Source: Treponemataceae bacterium (GTDB lineage Bacteria > Spirochaetota > Spirochaetia > Treponematales > Treponemataceae). Taken from it: a stretch of 31,203 bases of DNA. This document shows, one piece after another, positions 1-8,661 of this stretch (the stretch's first letter is position 1; each line of letters starts with the position of its first letter). A program made the translations under genes and the position numbers. The notes below the pieces were generated by a model. The model ran no database searches. It was not told the origin of the DNA and saw nothing but the letters and a program-made list of their open reading frames with translations. The stretch lies in the NCBI GenBank assembly GCA_024697985.1, contig JAILRX010000044.1:1-31203 (forward strand), in the 5' to 3' direction.

Positions 1-314
1 GACAATGCCATTTCGATTTTATTCTGATAATCCTTGATAAGTGAATCAACCTGTTCATCGCTCAGATCTGTAGGCATTTCTGGTTTTGTCTTGTTTGTCT
101 GGAGAGATACGAGCTGGTCAATCAATGTGTTCAAAATCTTAATTTTGCTTACAGAAACACCATCATTTTCAGAACCACGGATTGCATATCCTGAAACGTG
201 ATCAAACTGCGTGTAGATGACTTCGTTTGATTCGACAGGTACGTAAACCTTGTTTCCGCTTGAAACGAGTGAGCTGTAAGAAATAGGATTCATTGAAGGT
301 ATTCCAGATGTCAT
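1..314 (-). CDS. Unrecognised conserved-looking protein, N-terminal part only
   Basis: An open frame begins with ATG at 314 and runs off the left edge after about 104 codons without a stop. Its start is supported by a GGAGAG ribosome binding site 7 bases upstream. The protein opens MTSGIPSMNPISYSSLVSSG, has no signal peptide or membrane segment in the visible part, and carries a helical, charged stretch near the cut end (LIDQLVSL, then LSDEQVDSLIKDYQNKIEMA). I do not recognise the family. It lies 56 bases downstream of the lipoprotein gene on the same strand, so it could be the third gene of that operon or have its own promoter around the AT-rich palindrome at 329-348. The coding call is fairly secure because frame, start and ribosome binding site agree; function is unknown. 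Confidence 0.7.
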   Translation of the reverse strand, partial: MTSGIPSMNPISYSSLVSSGNKVYVPVESNEVIYTQFDHVSGYAIRGSENDGVSVSKIKILNTLIDQLVSLQTNKTKPEMPTDLSDEQVDSLIKDYQNKIEMAL

Positions 315-328
315 TTTTTCTCTCCAAC

Positions 329-348
329 ATTTTAATTTCAATTAAAAT
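329..348. repeat. AT-rich perfect palindrome upstream of the partial gene
   Basis: ATTTTAATT and AATTAAAAT are perfect 9-base arms separated by TC. It lies between the stop of the lipoprotein gene and the ribosome binding site of the next gene. There is no following T-run on the minus strand, so it is not a classical terminator. It may be a promoter UP-like element, an operator or chance in AT-rich DNA. Confidence 0.45.
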
Positions 349-370
349 ATCGGAAAGATAGCGAAAAGTA

Positions 371-1663
371 TTAGAAATATTGTTTTTTCCAGCGCTTCAT
401 TCGCTCGTCAATGGTCTCCGGAGTGTTCTGCATATCCGTTGAAATTGCATCGAGAAGATATGGATAAAGAACGCTTTCCTTTATGGAATGCCACTGTTCA
501 GGATAAACGTTGATGGTGTTTATATAATCCGAAATCGGAAGGTTTTTTCGAAGCATCGGGATGTAGATTGTAAGGGTCTTTTCGTTTACTCCCCTGATTG
601 CCGAAAATCCGCCGAGCATTCCGAAGTTGAGGCTGTTCGATTTCATCTGATGTTTTCTTTCGATGATTTTTTTCTGATTTTCTTCATTCATCAGCCAGAA
701 AATAAAGTTTTCAGCATTCTTGATGTTTGCTGATTTTTTATAGATTCCAAGGAAGGCTACGTCGTCCTCAACCGGGATTTTGTCGTTATAGCTGAGCCAT
801 CTGTATTCAAGCCCTGCAACCTTATCATCAGGCAGAGAGAAAAAATCACCGCTGGACGTATACTGAAAAAGGCTTCGATGTTCAGAAACAAGTTTGTATG
901 CCGGCATGTAAAGGTACTTGAACGAATAATCATCCTCGGCCGTGCTTGAAGTATTATTCGTCAAAGTCCAGTTCTTGAAGTATGACAAGGTTTCATCGAG
1001 CTTGGTCTTGTTCCATGAAAACTGCTTGTCATATTTTTCGAAGCTCTTGAAGTCAACGCCCTGCATCTTTGCGACGTTGTATACAAAATCCGGATTCCAT
1101 CGTGGAGCAAAGCCCATCGAAGTGTAGATTCCGTTCTTATTCTTCTGATTGTATTTGACTGAAACGTCCCTGAGTTCATCCAAAGAAATTACGTAGTCGT
1201 TCGAAAGCATGTCTGCATTTTCTTTTGCAAGGATGATGATGGGCAGATTGAAGCTTACCGGCAAAAGATACTGGCTGTTTCCGATTTTTCCGACGGCAAG
1301 GACTGATTCGTAAAAATTAGATTTTTTCATTCTTGGCGAATGAAGGAGGTATCCGATAGGGATAAAGTTTTTCTTGGTTCTTTCGTTTCTGATTCCGGTT
1401 CCGATTACGATATCCGGAGTTTTTTCGTCTTTTGCAGGCGGAAGTGAAAGTGAAAGCTGTTCTTTATAGGCAATTACGACCTTGCACTTGTTTTGAGAAG
1501 CGTTAAAAAGCTCGGCATAGGAAACGACCTCGCTTTTGTTCGTCCATATCAAAACAGTGTTTGATTCTTTCGATTTGCATCCGCTAAAAAAAACAGAAAC
1601 GAAGCAAATCGAAAGAATGAAAAGCGAAGTTTTTCGGAAAAAACTCAACTTAAGCTTTGACAC
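371..1663 (-). CDS. Extracellular solute-binding lipoprotein
   Basis: A 430-residue protein predicted to be exported and lipid-anchored. Residues 1-28 form a basic and then hydrophobic signal peptide ending in the lipobox FSGC, with Cys29 as the lipidation site. The rest resembles the family 1 (sugar-type) substrate-binding proteins of ABC importers: an early TVLIWTNKSEVVSYAELFN strand-helix unit, PDIVIGTG, and later NAENFIFWLMNEENQKKI, typical of the closing lobe. Start: GTG at 1663, inside the end of the upstream aminotransferase gene (14-base overlap), with GAGGAA 7 bases before it. The overlap suggests translational coupling. No permease or ATPase gene is visible nearby, so the transport partner is unknown and the ligand cannot be read from sequence. 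Fold assignment is by pattern only. Confidence 0.7.
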   Translation of the reverse strand: MSKLKLSFFRKTSLFILSICFVSVFFSGCKSKESNTVLIWTNKSEVVSYAELFNASQNKCKVVIAYKEQLSLSLPPAKDEKTPDIVIGTGIRNERTKKNFIPIGYLLHSPRMKKSNFYESVLAVGKIGNSQYLLPVSFNLPIIILAKENADMLSNDYVISLDELRDVSVKYNQKNKNGIYTSMGFAPRWNPDFVYNVAKMQGVDFKSFEKYDKQFSWNKTKLDETLSYFKNWTLTNNTSSTAEDDYSFKYLYMPAYKLVSEHRSLFQYTSSGDFFSLPDDKVAGLEYRWLSYNDKIPVEDDVAFLGIYKKSANIKNAENFIFWLMNEENQKKIIERKHQMKSNSLNFGMLGGFSAIRGVNEKTLTIYIPMLRKNLPISDYINTINVYPEQWHSIKESVLYPYLLDAISTDMQNTPETIDERMKRWKKQYF

Positions 1664-2969
1664 CAGCTAATTCCTCGGCTGCCTTATAGATTGTCTGATA
1701 GGTAGGTTCGATATCCCTCTTATCAAGGCTTGAGAAGGCGATTCGCAAAGTCTTGCTGTCGATGGCAATCGTTCCAACTTCGTATTCTTTAAGCAATTTC
1801 TGTCGAAGTTCTTCAGCATCAATTCCATTGCATCTAAGGCTCATGAAGTAACCTGAGTTGAAAGGCATTGGTGTAAGAACCGGATGACCTTTTTTTGTCT
1901 CCAAAAAGTTTCTGGCTCTTCGGTATCGGCCTTCAAGGATTGTCCTGAACTCAGCTTTTTCAGACTCGATTTCTGGATCTGAGAAGGCCTTGAGCAAAAT
2001 TGTCTGGCTAGGAGTTGCACAGCAAGAAACTGAAGATCGGATTACACCCATCAATTTTTTAACGAGCGCATCGTACTGTTCTTCTGTAAAGCCCTTGCAT
2101 CCAAATGTCAAAAATCCGCATCGGAAACCCCATACGTAGTCTTCCTTTGTAGGTCCGTCAATTTTTACGGCAAGGATATTTTCGTGCAAATCAGCAAGGT
2201 AAGCAAAAAGTGACTGCTTTTCGATATTGTCTTCGTAAGCAAGTCCGTAATATGCGTCATCACAGCAAACAAGAATCTTATTTCCAGCTTCTGCGCATTC
2301 TTTCAATACTTCACAAATCTGTTTTGCTTCTTCTACTGTTTCACTGTAACCAGATGGATTCTGTGGGAAGTTAAGGATGATTCGAACTTCTCCGCATCGG
2401 GCAGCTTCTTCATTGATTGCTTCTCGGAATGCATCAACGTTGAATCCGCCTTCAAAACCGTCGCCCCAGAACATCTTGAACTGTTTAAGGTGAGCGTTTC
2501 GTCTAGTTTCTGCAATCAAGGCGTAATTGTCCCATGAAGGATCGCAGGCAAGAAGGTTTTCATCTTCATCAAGGAACAGGTCGCATACGTAGGAAATTCC
2601 AGCTGTAAGGCCAGGAACTACTACAGGCATGGAGATCAGTTTGTTCAATAATAAAGGATTTTTAGCTACAAGTTTGATCTTCCATAATTCGCGAAGTTTT
2701 GGATTTCCGGCGGTTGGAGCGTAAGATACAGTCTCCGAAGAAGAAAATGTAGAAAGTTGTCGCTGAACTGCAGGAAGCCATACCGGAATTCCGTCATTTA
2801 CGGTGATACCGATAGTTGCATTTGCTTTTTTTCCAAGTTTTTTGGCTTCACCACTCTGTGCGATGATTCCCTTTGGAAAATACATACGTCTGCCCATTTC
2901 AGAGAGCAGAGAGTCAACAGCAGTGTCTTTTAAGACGTCATTTAATTCTTGTGCTAAAAAGTGTAACAT
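1650..2969 (-). CDS. PLP-dependent class I/II aminotransferase
   Basis: A 439-residue fold-type I aminotransferase, likely cytosolic. Visible family landmarks are SYAPTAGNPKLRELW (substrate-side loop, about 82-96), NFPQNPSGY (Asn204 contacts PLP), DDAYYG (Asp237/Asp238 and Tyr240), the Schiff-base lysine Lys275 in GPTKED, and the carboxylate-binding arginine Arg283 in GFRCG. The amino donor and acceptor cannot be told from this; aspartate-like or aromatic aminotransferases are possible. The gene is first in a minus-strand unit with the overlapping lipoprotein gene. There is no ribosome binding site before ATG 2969, but a strong promoter ends 10 bases upstream, so the mRNA may have almost no leader. 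An internal ATG at codon 25 also lacks a ribosome binding site and would remove a conserved-looking N-terminal helix. Confidence 0.88.
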   Translation of the reverse strand: MLHFLAQELNDVLKDTAVDSLLSEMGRRMYFPKGIIAQSGEAKKLGKKANATIGITVNDGIPVWLPAVQRQLSTFSSSETVSYAPTAGNPKLRELWKIKLVAKNPLLLNKLISMPVVVPGLTAGISYVCDLFLDEDENLLACDPSWDNYALIAETRRNAHLKQFKMFWGDGFEGGFNVDAFREAINEEAARCGEVRIILNFPQNPSGYSETVEEAKQICEVLKECAEAGNKILVCCDDAYYGLAYEDNIEKQSLFAYLADLHENILAVKIDGPTKEDYVWGFRCGFLTFGCKGFTEEQYDALVKKLMGVIRSSVSCCATPSQTILLKAFSDPEIESEKAEFRTILEGRYRRARNFLETKKGHPVLTPMPFNSGYFMSLRCNGIDAEELRQKLLKEYEVGTIAIDSKTLRIAFSSLDKRDIEPTYQTIYKAAEELAGVKA

Positions 2970-2979
2970 GATAAACTAA

Positions 2980-3008
2980 ATTATTGTGAAATATGGAAGG
3001 GGTGTCAA
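2980..3008 (-). promoter_or_regulatory. Sigma70-type promoter of the aminotransferase unit
   Basis: On the minus strand, a perfect -35 TTGACA (3003-3008), a 17-base spacer and a -10 AATAAT (2980-2985) are followed after only 10 bases by the ATG at 2969. A start site 7-8 bases past the -10 leaves a leader of about 2-3 bases. Confidence 0.6.
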
Positions 3009-3095
3009 GATAAAAGCTTTTTAGTTTTTATTAATTTCACAATCACTTTTTATTTATTTTCAGACATCCCTTTAAAAAAGTTACAGAGGGGATAA

Positions 3096-4088
3096 ATGGC
3101 TGAATCAACCAATTTACAACAAGACTGCCAGTGGGCGCGCGAAACACTTGAAAAGTGCAAGGCTGAAATGGCAAAAAGAATTGTTGGTCAAGAAAATATA
3201 ATCAATTCAATTTTTACTGCATTGATCACGGACGGACACATCCTTTTGGAAGGCGTTCCGGGACTTGCAAAGACTCTTGCAATCAAAACCTTTGCTGAAA
3301 TTTCAGGGCTCGAATTCAAGAGAATTCAGTTTACGCCAGACCTTTTACCTGCCGATGTATTAGGAACACTTCTCTACAACCAGGCCAAGGGCGAATTTTC
3401 AGTACGAAAAGGACCTGTATTTACCAATATTTTGCTTGCTGATGAAATCAACCGTTCGCCGGCAAAAGTTCAGTCTGCGCTTCTTGAAGCAATGGCAGAA
3501 CGACAGATTACTATCGGCGATGAAACACACAAACTTCCGGTTCCGTTCGTAGTTCTTGCAACACAGAACCCGATCGAGCAGGAAGGAACCTACAATCTGC
3601 CGGAAGCAGAATTGGACAGATTTTTACTCAAGACAAAGGTGCCTTATCCGATGCCAAGCGAAGAAGTTCAGATCGTAAAGGCCGGCGGAAATCCAGAAAA
3701 CATCAAAGTAACAAAGCAGCTTTCTGCTTCCGACATCGAACGGCTTCGCTCGATTGCACAGCAGATTGTGTGCGACGATAAGATTATCGAATACATCGTT
3801 TCCATCGTTTCAATCACACGACAGGAAATCAGCGGTGCCCAGAAAACAAACGACTTTTTGCACTACATCACCTTTGGTGCTTCGCCTCGAGCAAGTATCG
3901 CGATGTGCAAGAGCGCAAAAGTTCATGCCCTTTTCAAGGGACGAACCTTCGTTCTGCCAGAAGACGTAAAGGAAGTAGCAAAAGATGTTTTGAGGCACAG
4001 ACTCGTTCTTTCATACGAAGCAGGTGCTGACGGAGTTACCTCCGATGAAATCATCGATAAGCTCATATCTTTTGTTCCGGTTCCGTAA
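3096..4088 (+). CDS. moxR: MoxR-family AAA+ ATPase
   Basis: A 330-residue MoxR ATPase, usual length for the family. Walker A is GVPGLAKT (53-60), Walker B LLADEINR (113-120), and the sensor-1 region contains ATQNPIEQEGTYNLPEAELD (155-174), a hallmark of MoxR proteins. MoxR ATPases are thought to act as chaperone-like machines that load or activate partner proteins carrying VWA domains; here three such proteins follow in the same operon. Start: ATG 3096 preceded by AGAGGGG 5 bases upstream. It opens a tightly packed plus-strand run to 10533 with gaps of at most about 12 bases or overlaps. No clear promoter could be assigned in the 126-base divergent gap upstream, apart from AT-rich sequence. 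Confidence 0.93.
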   Translation: MAESTNLQQDCQWARETLEKCKAEMAKRIVGQENIINSIFTALITDGHILLEGVPGLAKTLAIKTFAEISGLEFKRIQFTPDLLPADVLGTLLYNQAKGEFSVRKGPVFTNILLADEINRSPAKVQSALLEAMAERQITIGDETHKLPVPFVVLATQNPIEQEGTYNLPEAELDRFLLKTKVPYPMPSEEVQIVKAGGNPENIKVTKQLSASDIERLRSIAQQIVCDDKIIEYIVSIVSITRQEISGAQKTNDFLHYITFGASPRASIAMCKSAKVHALFKGRTFVLPEDVKEVAKDVLRHRLVLSYEAGADGVTSDEIIDKLISFVPVP

Positions 4089-4100
4089 CGAGGGTCTTTT

Positions 4101-5000
4101 ATGAAAAAAGACGCGTTCTTTATCTCGGACAGTACAACTCTTGCAAAAAGCGCAAGTGCATTGCGTTTACGTTCTCGTCTTATTGCCGAAGAAATGAAAA
4201 GCGGTAACTTCGCTTCGATTTTCAAAGGTCAGGGAATTGAATTTGCCGGAGTACGTGAATATCTGTTCGGTGATGACGCGCGTGCCATCGACTGGAACGT
4301 TACGGCCAGAATGGACAGGGCCTACATCAAGCAGTACGAAGAAGAACGCGAACAGACGGTTTTTCTGATTGTAGACCGCTCGCTTTCGATGGAAACCGGT
4401 TCAGACACCTACACGAGGCTCAACATAGCAACCGAAACTGCGGCATTGCTTTTGCTTGCGGCTCAGAACAACGCATGTCCTGTCGGAACGGTGCTTTTTG
4501 ACGGTAAAATCACTTTTTCATGCACGCCAAAAAAGGGTGCAGAAAACACGATGCTTATCCTCACAAAACTTGCACAGAGAAATCAGAGCGTGACTCAGGG
4601 GTCGTGCCTTTCAAACTCGATTCAGGGTGCCGAAAAACTTTTGAAAAAACGTTCTATGGTGTTCATCATCTCGGATTTCAGGTCACCTGATTACGAAAAG
4701 AATCTTGCCCGCCTTTCACAAAAACACGACGTGGTGGCAATTCAGGTGGTCGACAACAACGATTCAGAGCTTCCACAGATGGGTCTTATCTGTGTTCACG
4801 ATCCGGAAACAAAGGCGACAAAAGAATTTGATACCCAGTCCAAGGAGTTTCAGCAGCTCTGGAGAGAAAACAACAAGCAGTCAATTTCACGATGGAAATA
4901 TATGTGCGAGCGACACGGCGTAATCCCGCTGGTCATCTCAACAACTGATGATCCTGCGATTCGTCTTGCAAGATTTTTTGCAATGAAGGAGAGGGTTTAA
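4101..5000 (+). CDS. DUF58 (VWA-like) protein of the moxR/bat operon
   Basis: A 299-residue cytosolic protein. The DUF58 signature is plain at 50-70: GVREYLFGDDARAIDWNVTA, followed by KQYEEEREQ. After it comes a VWA-like metal site, VDRSLSMETG (Asp92, Ser94, Ser96; DxSxS form), so the protein may bind a divalent ion and a partner. DUF58 proteins nearly always sit directly after moxR, as here, 12 bases downstream. A GAGG ribosome binding site precedes the ATG. The role is inferred from context: the substrate or adaptor of MoxR in the envelope-associated Bat system. No membrane segment is visible. Confidence 0.88.
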   Translation: MKKDAFFISDSTTLAKSASALRLRSRLIAEEMKSGNFASIFKGQGIEFAGVREYLFGDDARAIDWNVTARMDRAYIKQYEEEREQTVFLIVDRSLSMETGSDTYTRLNIATETAALLLLAAQNNACPVGTVLFDGKITFSCTPKKGAENTMLILTKLAQRNQSVTQGSCLSNSIQGAEKLLKKRSMVFIISDFRSPDYEKNLARLSQKHDVVAIQVVDNNDSELPQMGLICVHDPETKATKEFDTQSKEFQQLWRENNKQSISRWKYMCERHGVIPLVISTTDDPAIRLARFFAMKERV

Positions 5001-5003
5001 GCC

Positions 5004-5948
5004 ATGCCGAGTCCAAAAGTCCTTACGGAAACACAGGGAAACCTTTTCATCAGTCCGATAGAATTTTTCTGCGGAGACAAAGTCCTCATTTCCTACGACA
5101 TCAGCGTTGAAGATGATTTTTCAATTGATATGCTTAATTCTTCAGACCAAAGCGAATTTTTCTTTTCGACTCCAGAAGAAATTCAGTCGCTGATTTCGAA
5201 CATCGATGAATACAAAAACATCACGATTGAAAGCATCGACTATTCGCTCAACAAAAATATTTTGAACTTCAAGATTTCATGCACTTTCTGGCAGCCAGGC
5301 AAAGTTGATATGCCGGAAATCAAAATCAAAACTGAAAATTACATTCTTAAAGTGCCGGTTCCACAGATTGAAGTTTCATCAATTCTTGAAAAAACGCAGA
5401 TTTCTTCAATCCGAAGCTACAAGGGACCGGAAATCATTCCAGGAAGCACCTACATAGTCTGGGGAGGTGGAATCCTGCTTCTTGGAATCATTGCCTGCCT
5501 GATAACGATGATCGTCAAGTTTTCCAAGATCAAGCGTTTCTGCAAGACGCTCAGACTCAAGTATAAATATAGAAAGAATTACAAGCGTTCCGTTTCAAAA
5601 CTGAACCTGCTTTTGAAAAATTCACAGAGCCTTTCGGACATGGATTTTTGCGAAAAGGTTCAGTCGATTCTCCGAGGATTTTTTGCAGTGCGCTTTTCAG
5701 AACGCATCTACAATATGACGACCCCGGAAATCACCAAGTGGTTTACGGACAGTTTCGGAAAGCTTTTACCGGATAATGCAATGGATGCAATCGAAATGTT
5801 TTATGCCGTTATGGTCCGCTGCGAATACATCAGATTTTCGGGAAGTTCATCGCAGGAGGCGGTTCTTTCGGCAGAGGAAAGAAAATCACTTTTAACTCAG
5901 TCGCAGGAAATTTTTGATTTGATTGAAAAAGGAATAGTAACAGAATGA
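5004..5948 (+). CDS. One-pass membrane protein of the bat operon
   Basis: A 314-residue protein with a single clear membrane helix at about 148-172 (VWGGGILLLGIIACLITMIV) followed by a strongly basic stretch (KFSKIKRFCKTLRLKYKYRKNYKR), which fixes the C-terminal half in the cytosol. The N-terminal 145 residues look beta-rich and would be extracytoplasmic, yet there is no cleavable signal peptide. The helical C-terminal half recalls DUF4381-type proteins, which occupy this operon position in other bacteria; this is a resemblance rather than a firm match. Ribosome binding site GGAGAGG lies before ATG 5004, overlapping the end of the DUF58 gene. It ends in a 4-base overlap with batA, indicating coupled translation. 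Exact function unknown. Confidence 0.75.
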   Translation: MPSPKVLTETQGNLFISPIEFFCGDKVLISYDISVEDDFSIDMLNSSDQSEFFFSTPEEIQSLISNIDEYKNITIESIDYSLNKNILNFKISCTFWQPGKVDMPEIKIKTENYILKVPVPQIEVSSILEKTQISSIRSYKGPEIIPGSTYIVWGGGILLLGIIACLITMIVKFSKIKRFCKTLRLKYKYRKNYKRSVSKLNLLLKNSQSLSDMDFCEKVQSILRGFFAVRFSERIYNMTTPEITKWFTDSFGKLLPDNAMDAIEMFYAVMVRCEYIRFSGSSSQEAVLSAEERKSLLTQSQEIFDLIEKGIVTE

Positions 5949-6946
5949 TAACTTTTGAAAACTATTATGTTCTTCTTTTACTTTTAGGAATTCCTCTTTT
6001 TATAGTCCTTTACAAGACCAACATCATCAAAAAGAATGCGCTTCCGGCCCTCTACACTGACTGGCAGGGTGACATCTTCAGCTGGAAGTCCAAGAAGGTC
6101 ACTTTCTTCAAATGGGTCGTAATTGTCTTTTGCGCGCTTTCATATATCTGCGCCGTAATCGCAATGGCAAACCCTAGAAACACAAAATACGAAAAGCGCT
6201 ATATTTCGCGCGGAACCGAAGTCATGTTCATTTTGGACATAAGTCCTTCGATGGCCGCAATGGATTTGGGCAACAAGGGTCGAATCGACTGCGCAAGAGA
6301 AACGATCATGCAGGTCGTCAACTCAATGACAGGAACTGCCTTTGGAATCATCGCAATCGGAACTGATGCAGCCTGCGTAATGCCGCCTTCATTGGATACA
6401 AAACTTTTCGAGCGACGACTTTATAACATCAAACTGGGTGAATTCGGAGACGGAACAGCTCTTGGAGTCGGAATTTCATCAGCAGTTTTTCACCTTGCTT
6501 CATCAATGGCACCGCAAAAAGCCATCATCCTGATGACAGACGGCGAAAACAACGCAGGAACAATCCATCCGTATACGGCGGCAAAACTTGCTAAAGAAGA
6601 AAAAATCCCGATTTACGTAATGGGAATCGGAACACAGGGAACTGTCCCGATTGAATATACAGACCCTGTTTCAGGAAAAATATTTTCAGGTTTTTTGGAT
6701 TCAAAATTCGACACCGAATCGCTTTCAAAAATCGCCGAAATTACGAACGGCAGTTTTTACGAGATTCAGGCCGTCGAAGATTTGACGAACGTAACAAGGG
6801 CAATCGTCCAAAACGAATCGGTCGTACCGCACTTCTACACGGTTTCCGTGGACACCGATTTTTACCGGGTATTTCTGACGCTTGCAGAAATTCTGGCGAT
6901 CTTTGCATGGATGATTGAAACATTATATTTAAGGAAGTTCTTCTGA
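5945..6946 (+). CDS. batA: BatA, VWA-domain membrane protein
   Basis: A 333-residue BatA-type protein. Membrane helices are at about 6-23 and 55-74 and near the C-terminus (about 309-327), with a VWA domain between. The metal-ion-dependent adhesion site is complete: DISPS (Asp98, Ser100, Ser102), Thr in GDGTALG (about 168-174) and TDGE (198-201). The VWA domain therefore faces the periplasm and can bind a divalent ion and a protein ligand. AAGGAA precedes ATG 5945, which overlaps the previous stop, and the stop overlaps the next start by one base. BatA was named from Bacteroides aerotolerance; in Leptospira biflexa deletion of bat genes gave no clear oxidative phenotype, so the aerotolerance role should not be assumed here. 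Confidence 0.9.
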   Translation: MITFENYYVLLLLLGIPLFIVLYKTNIIKKNALPALYTDWQGDIFSWKSKKVTFFKWVVIVFCALSYICAVIAMANPRNTKYEKRYISRGTEVMFILDISPSMAAMDLGNKGRIDCARETIMQVVNSMTGTAFGIIAIGTDAACVMPPSLDTKLFERRLYNIKLGEFGDGTALGVGISSAVFHLASSMAPQKAIILMTDGENNAGTIHPYTAAKLAKEEKIPIYVMGIGTQGTVPIEYTDPVSGKIFSGFLDSKFDTESLSKIAEITNGSFYEIQAVEDLTNVTRAIVQNESVVPHFYTVSVDTDFYRVFLTLAEILAIFAWMIETLYLRKFF

Positions 6947-8661
6947 TGAATTTTGAAAAACCGGAACTTTTATGGACAATGATTTTCTCACTGATTCCCC
7001 TCATCCACATGGCAAGGGAACTTTCTCAGGTAAAAAAGACAAAAAATTTCATCTTCAAGACGAAACAGCTGGCTAAACTCAAGGAAAAAGAATACAAGGT
7101 TCGAATCCTGATAAAAAATATCTTTCTTGCACTCTGCTGCATCTGTCTGGCTTTCGCACTTGCAAATCCTTATTGGGGAACAAAGGTCGTGCCTGTTCAG
7201 AAAAACGGAAACTCGCTGACAATGGTTTTTGACGTTTCCTGGAGTATGATGGCAGACGACTGTGAGGAAGGGAAAACCCGTCTTTCCCAGGCAAAGGCCT
7301 ATGCACGCGACCTCATTCTGGAAAAATCAGAAGGAATCGACATTGCCTCTGTTGCTGTAGTCGCAACAAAAGGAAATGCAGTTACTCTTGTGCCTCAGAC
7401 AGAAGACCATAACGAAGCGCTCACGTTGATTGAAGCCTTGAATCCGGGGATGTTTACTACAGTCGGCTCGAACATCGCAAAGGGAATCGAAGAGGCCGTC
7501 CTTTCGTTCCCGGCAAATCAGGCTCGGCAGAACACAATCGTCGTATTCACTGATGCAGGCGAAACTGACGGCTCAATCGAAAAGGCAATTATTCAGGCAG
7601 CCAGCCACGGAATCAACGTGTTTATCGTAGGTTTTGGAAGTCAGGAAGGAACCGATATTTTCATAGGAAACGATTTTGTCACGAACTTCAGGATCTTCAA
7701 TGAAGAAAATCAGGAAGAATCAGAAATCGAACAGCTTCAGAATCTTGAAAAGCAAAAGATTGCAAACAAAAATCCTGTTACCGTTCACACAAAGCTTGAA
7801 AGCGACAAAATCGAAACAATGATTGCAGACTTAAAAAGCAAGACGTCTTTTCCAAAAATCAAGATTGAATACCTTGATGGAAAATCAGAAATCGAAAAGG
7901 CCAAGCTCATTTCGTTCATCTATCGAAATGCTGATGATAATTCTGAAAAATCCCAGCTAATTGGATACGAAACCAAAAACGTTTCGCACCACACGCTTTT
8001 TATAGTCCTCGCCTTCTCTTTTGCTCTGCTAGGCGTTTTCTTCGGCTACTTTACAGTGCCTCTTGTAAAAAGCAGCGCACTCATCGTGTTTTTGCTTTTA
8101 CTGAACTCATGTTCGGCAACCATCGAACAGGAATCATATCTTCTTCAGGGTTCGTTTTTCTGGCATCAGGGCAACTATCAGAAAGCAGAAATCAAATTTT
8201 TGGAAACCCTTTCTCAGGCAAACGACAGTAACAACAAACTTCTCGAACAGTACGCCATTTTGGGATTGGGTTCCTCTTATGCGATGCAGAACGAGGAAAT
8301 CGCAGCCTATTCGCGGCTTACTTCCATCAGCGAAGATTCGCCGGATGCGATTAAATTTTCATCAAACTACAATATGGGAGTTTTAGCCTTTTCACAGGGA
8401 GACTACAAACTTGCTACGGAATATTTCAAAAAGGCCCTCACCATCGATTCGAATTCAGTTGATGCGAAAATCAATTATGAGCTTTCGCTGAAACAGGAAC
8501 AGAAAGATAATCAGGGTTCGGAAAACAAGGGGAAATCAGCATCGGCCGCACAAAGAACGGTTCTGAAAGACACCCTTTTTTCAATCATCAGGGAGAATGA
8601 TCAAAACATATGGAAAAATCACCAAAAAGAACAAAGTCCACAAAACTCACTGGACTATTGA
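6946..8661 (+). CDS. BatB-BatC fusion: VWA domain plus TPR domain
   Basis: At 571 residues this is far longer than a normal BatB. The N-terminal part is BatB: membrane helix at about 51-73, VWA domain about 90-290 with DVSWS (Asp96, Ser98, Ser100) and a variant TDAGE at 202-206 where BatA has TDGE. Two hydrophobic segments follow (about 348-368 and 375-388). The second ends in LNSC (Cys389), which looks like a lipobox, and is followed by a TPR region (about 399-520; NYQKAEIKFLETL and GDYKLATEYFKKALTID are clear repeat units) that matches BatC. ATG 6946 overlaps the batA stop as TGATG, with AAGGAAG upstream. The gene is not broken: the frame is open throughout. The fusion would tether a TPR partner-binding module to the VWA protein. 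Confidence 0.87.
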   Translation: MNFEKPELLWTMIFSLIPLIHMARELSQVKKTKNFIFKTKQLAKLKEKEYKVRILIKNIFLALCCICLAFALANPYWGTKVVPVQKNGNSLTMVFDVSWSMMADDCEEGKTRLSQAKAYARDLILEKSEGIDIASVAVVATKGNAVTLVPQTEDHNEALTLIEALNPGMFTTVGSNIAKGIEEAVLSFPANQARQNTIVVFTDAGETDGSIEKAIIQAASHGINVFIVGFGSQEGTDIFIGNDFVTNFRIFNEENQEESEIEQLQNLEKQKIANKNPVTVHTKLESDKIETMIADLKSKTSFPKIKIEYLDGKSEIEKAKLISFIYRNADDNSEKSQLIGYETKNVSHHTLFIVLAFSFALLGVFFGYFTVPLVKSSALIVFLLLLNSCSATIEQESYLLQGSFFWHQGNYQKAEIKFLETLSQANDSNNKLLEQYAILGLGSSYAMQNEEIAAYSRLTSISEDSPDAIKFSSNYNMGVLAFSQGDYKLATEYFKKALTIDSNSVDAKINYELSLKQEQKDNQGSENKGKSASAAQRTVLKDTLFSIIRENDQNIWKNHQKEQSPQNSLDY

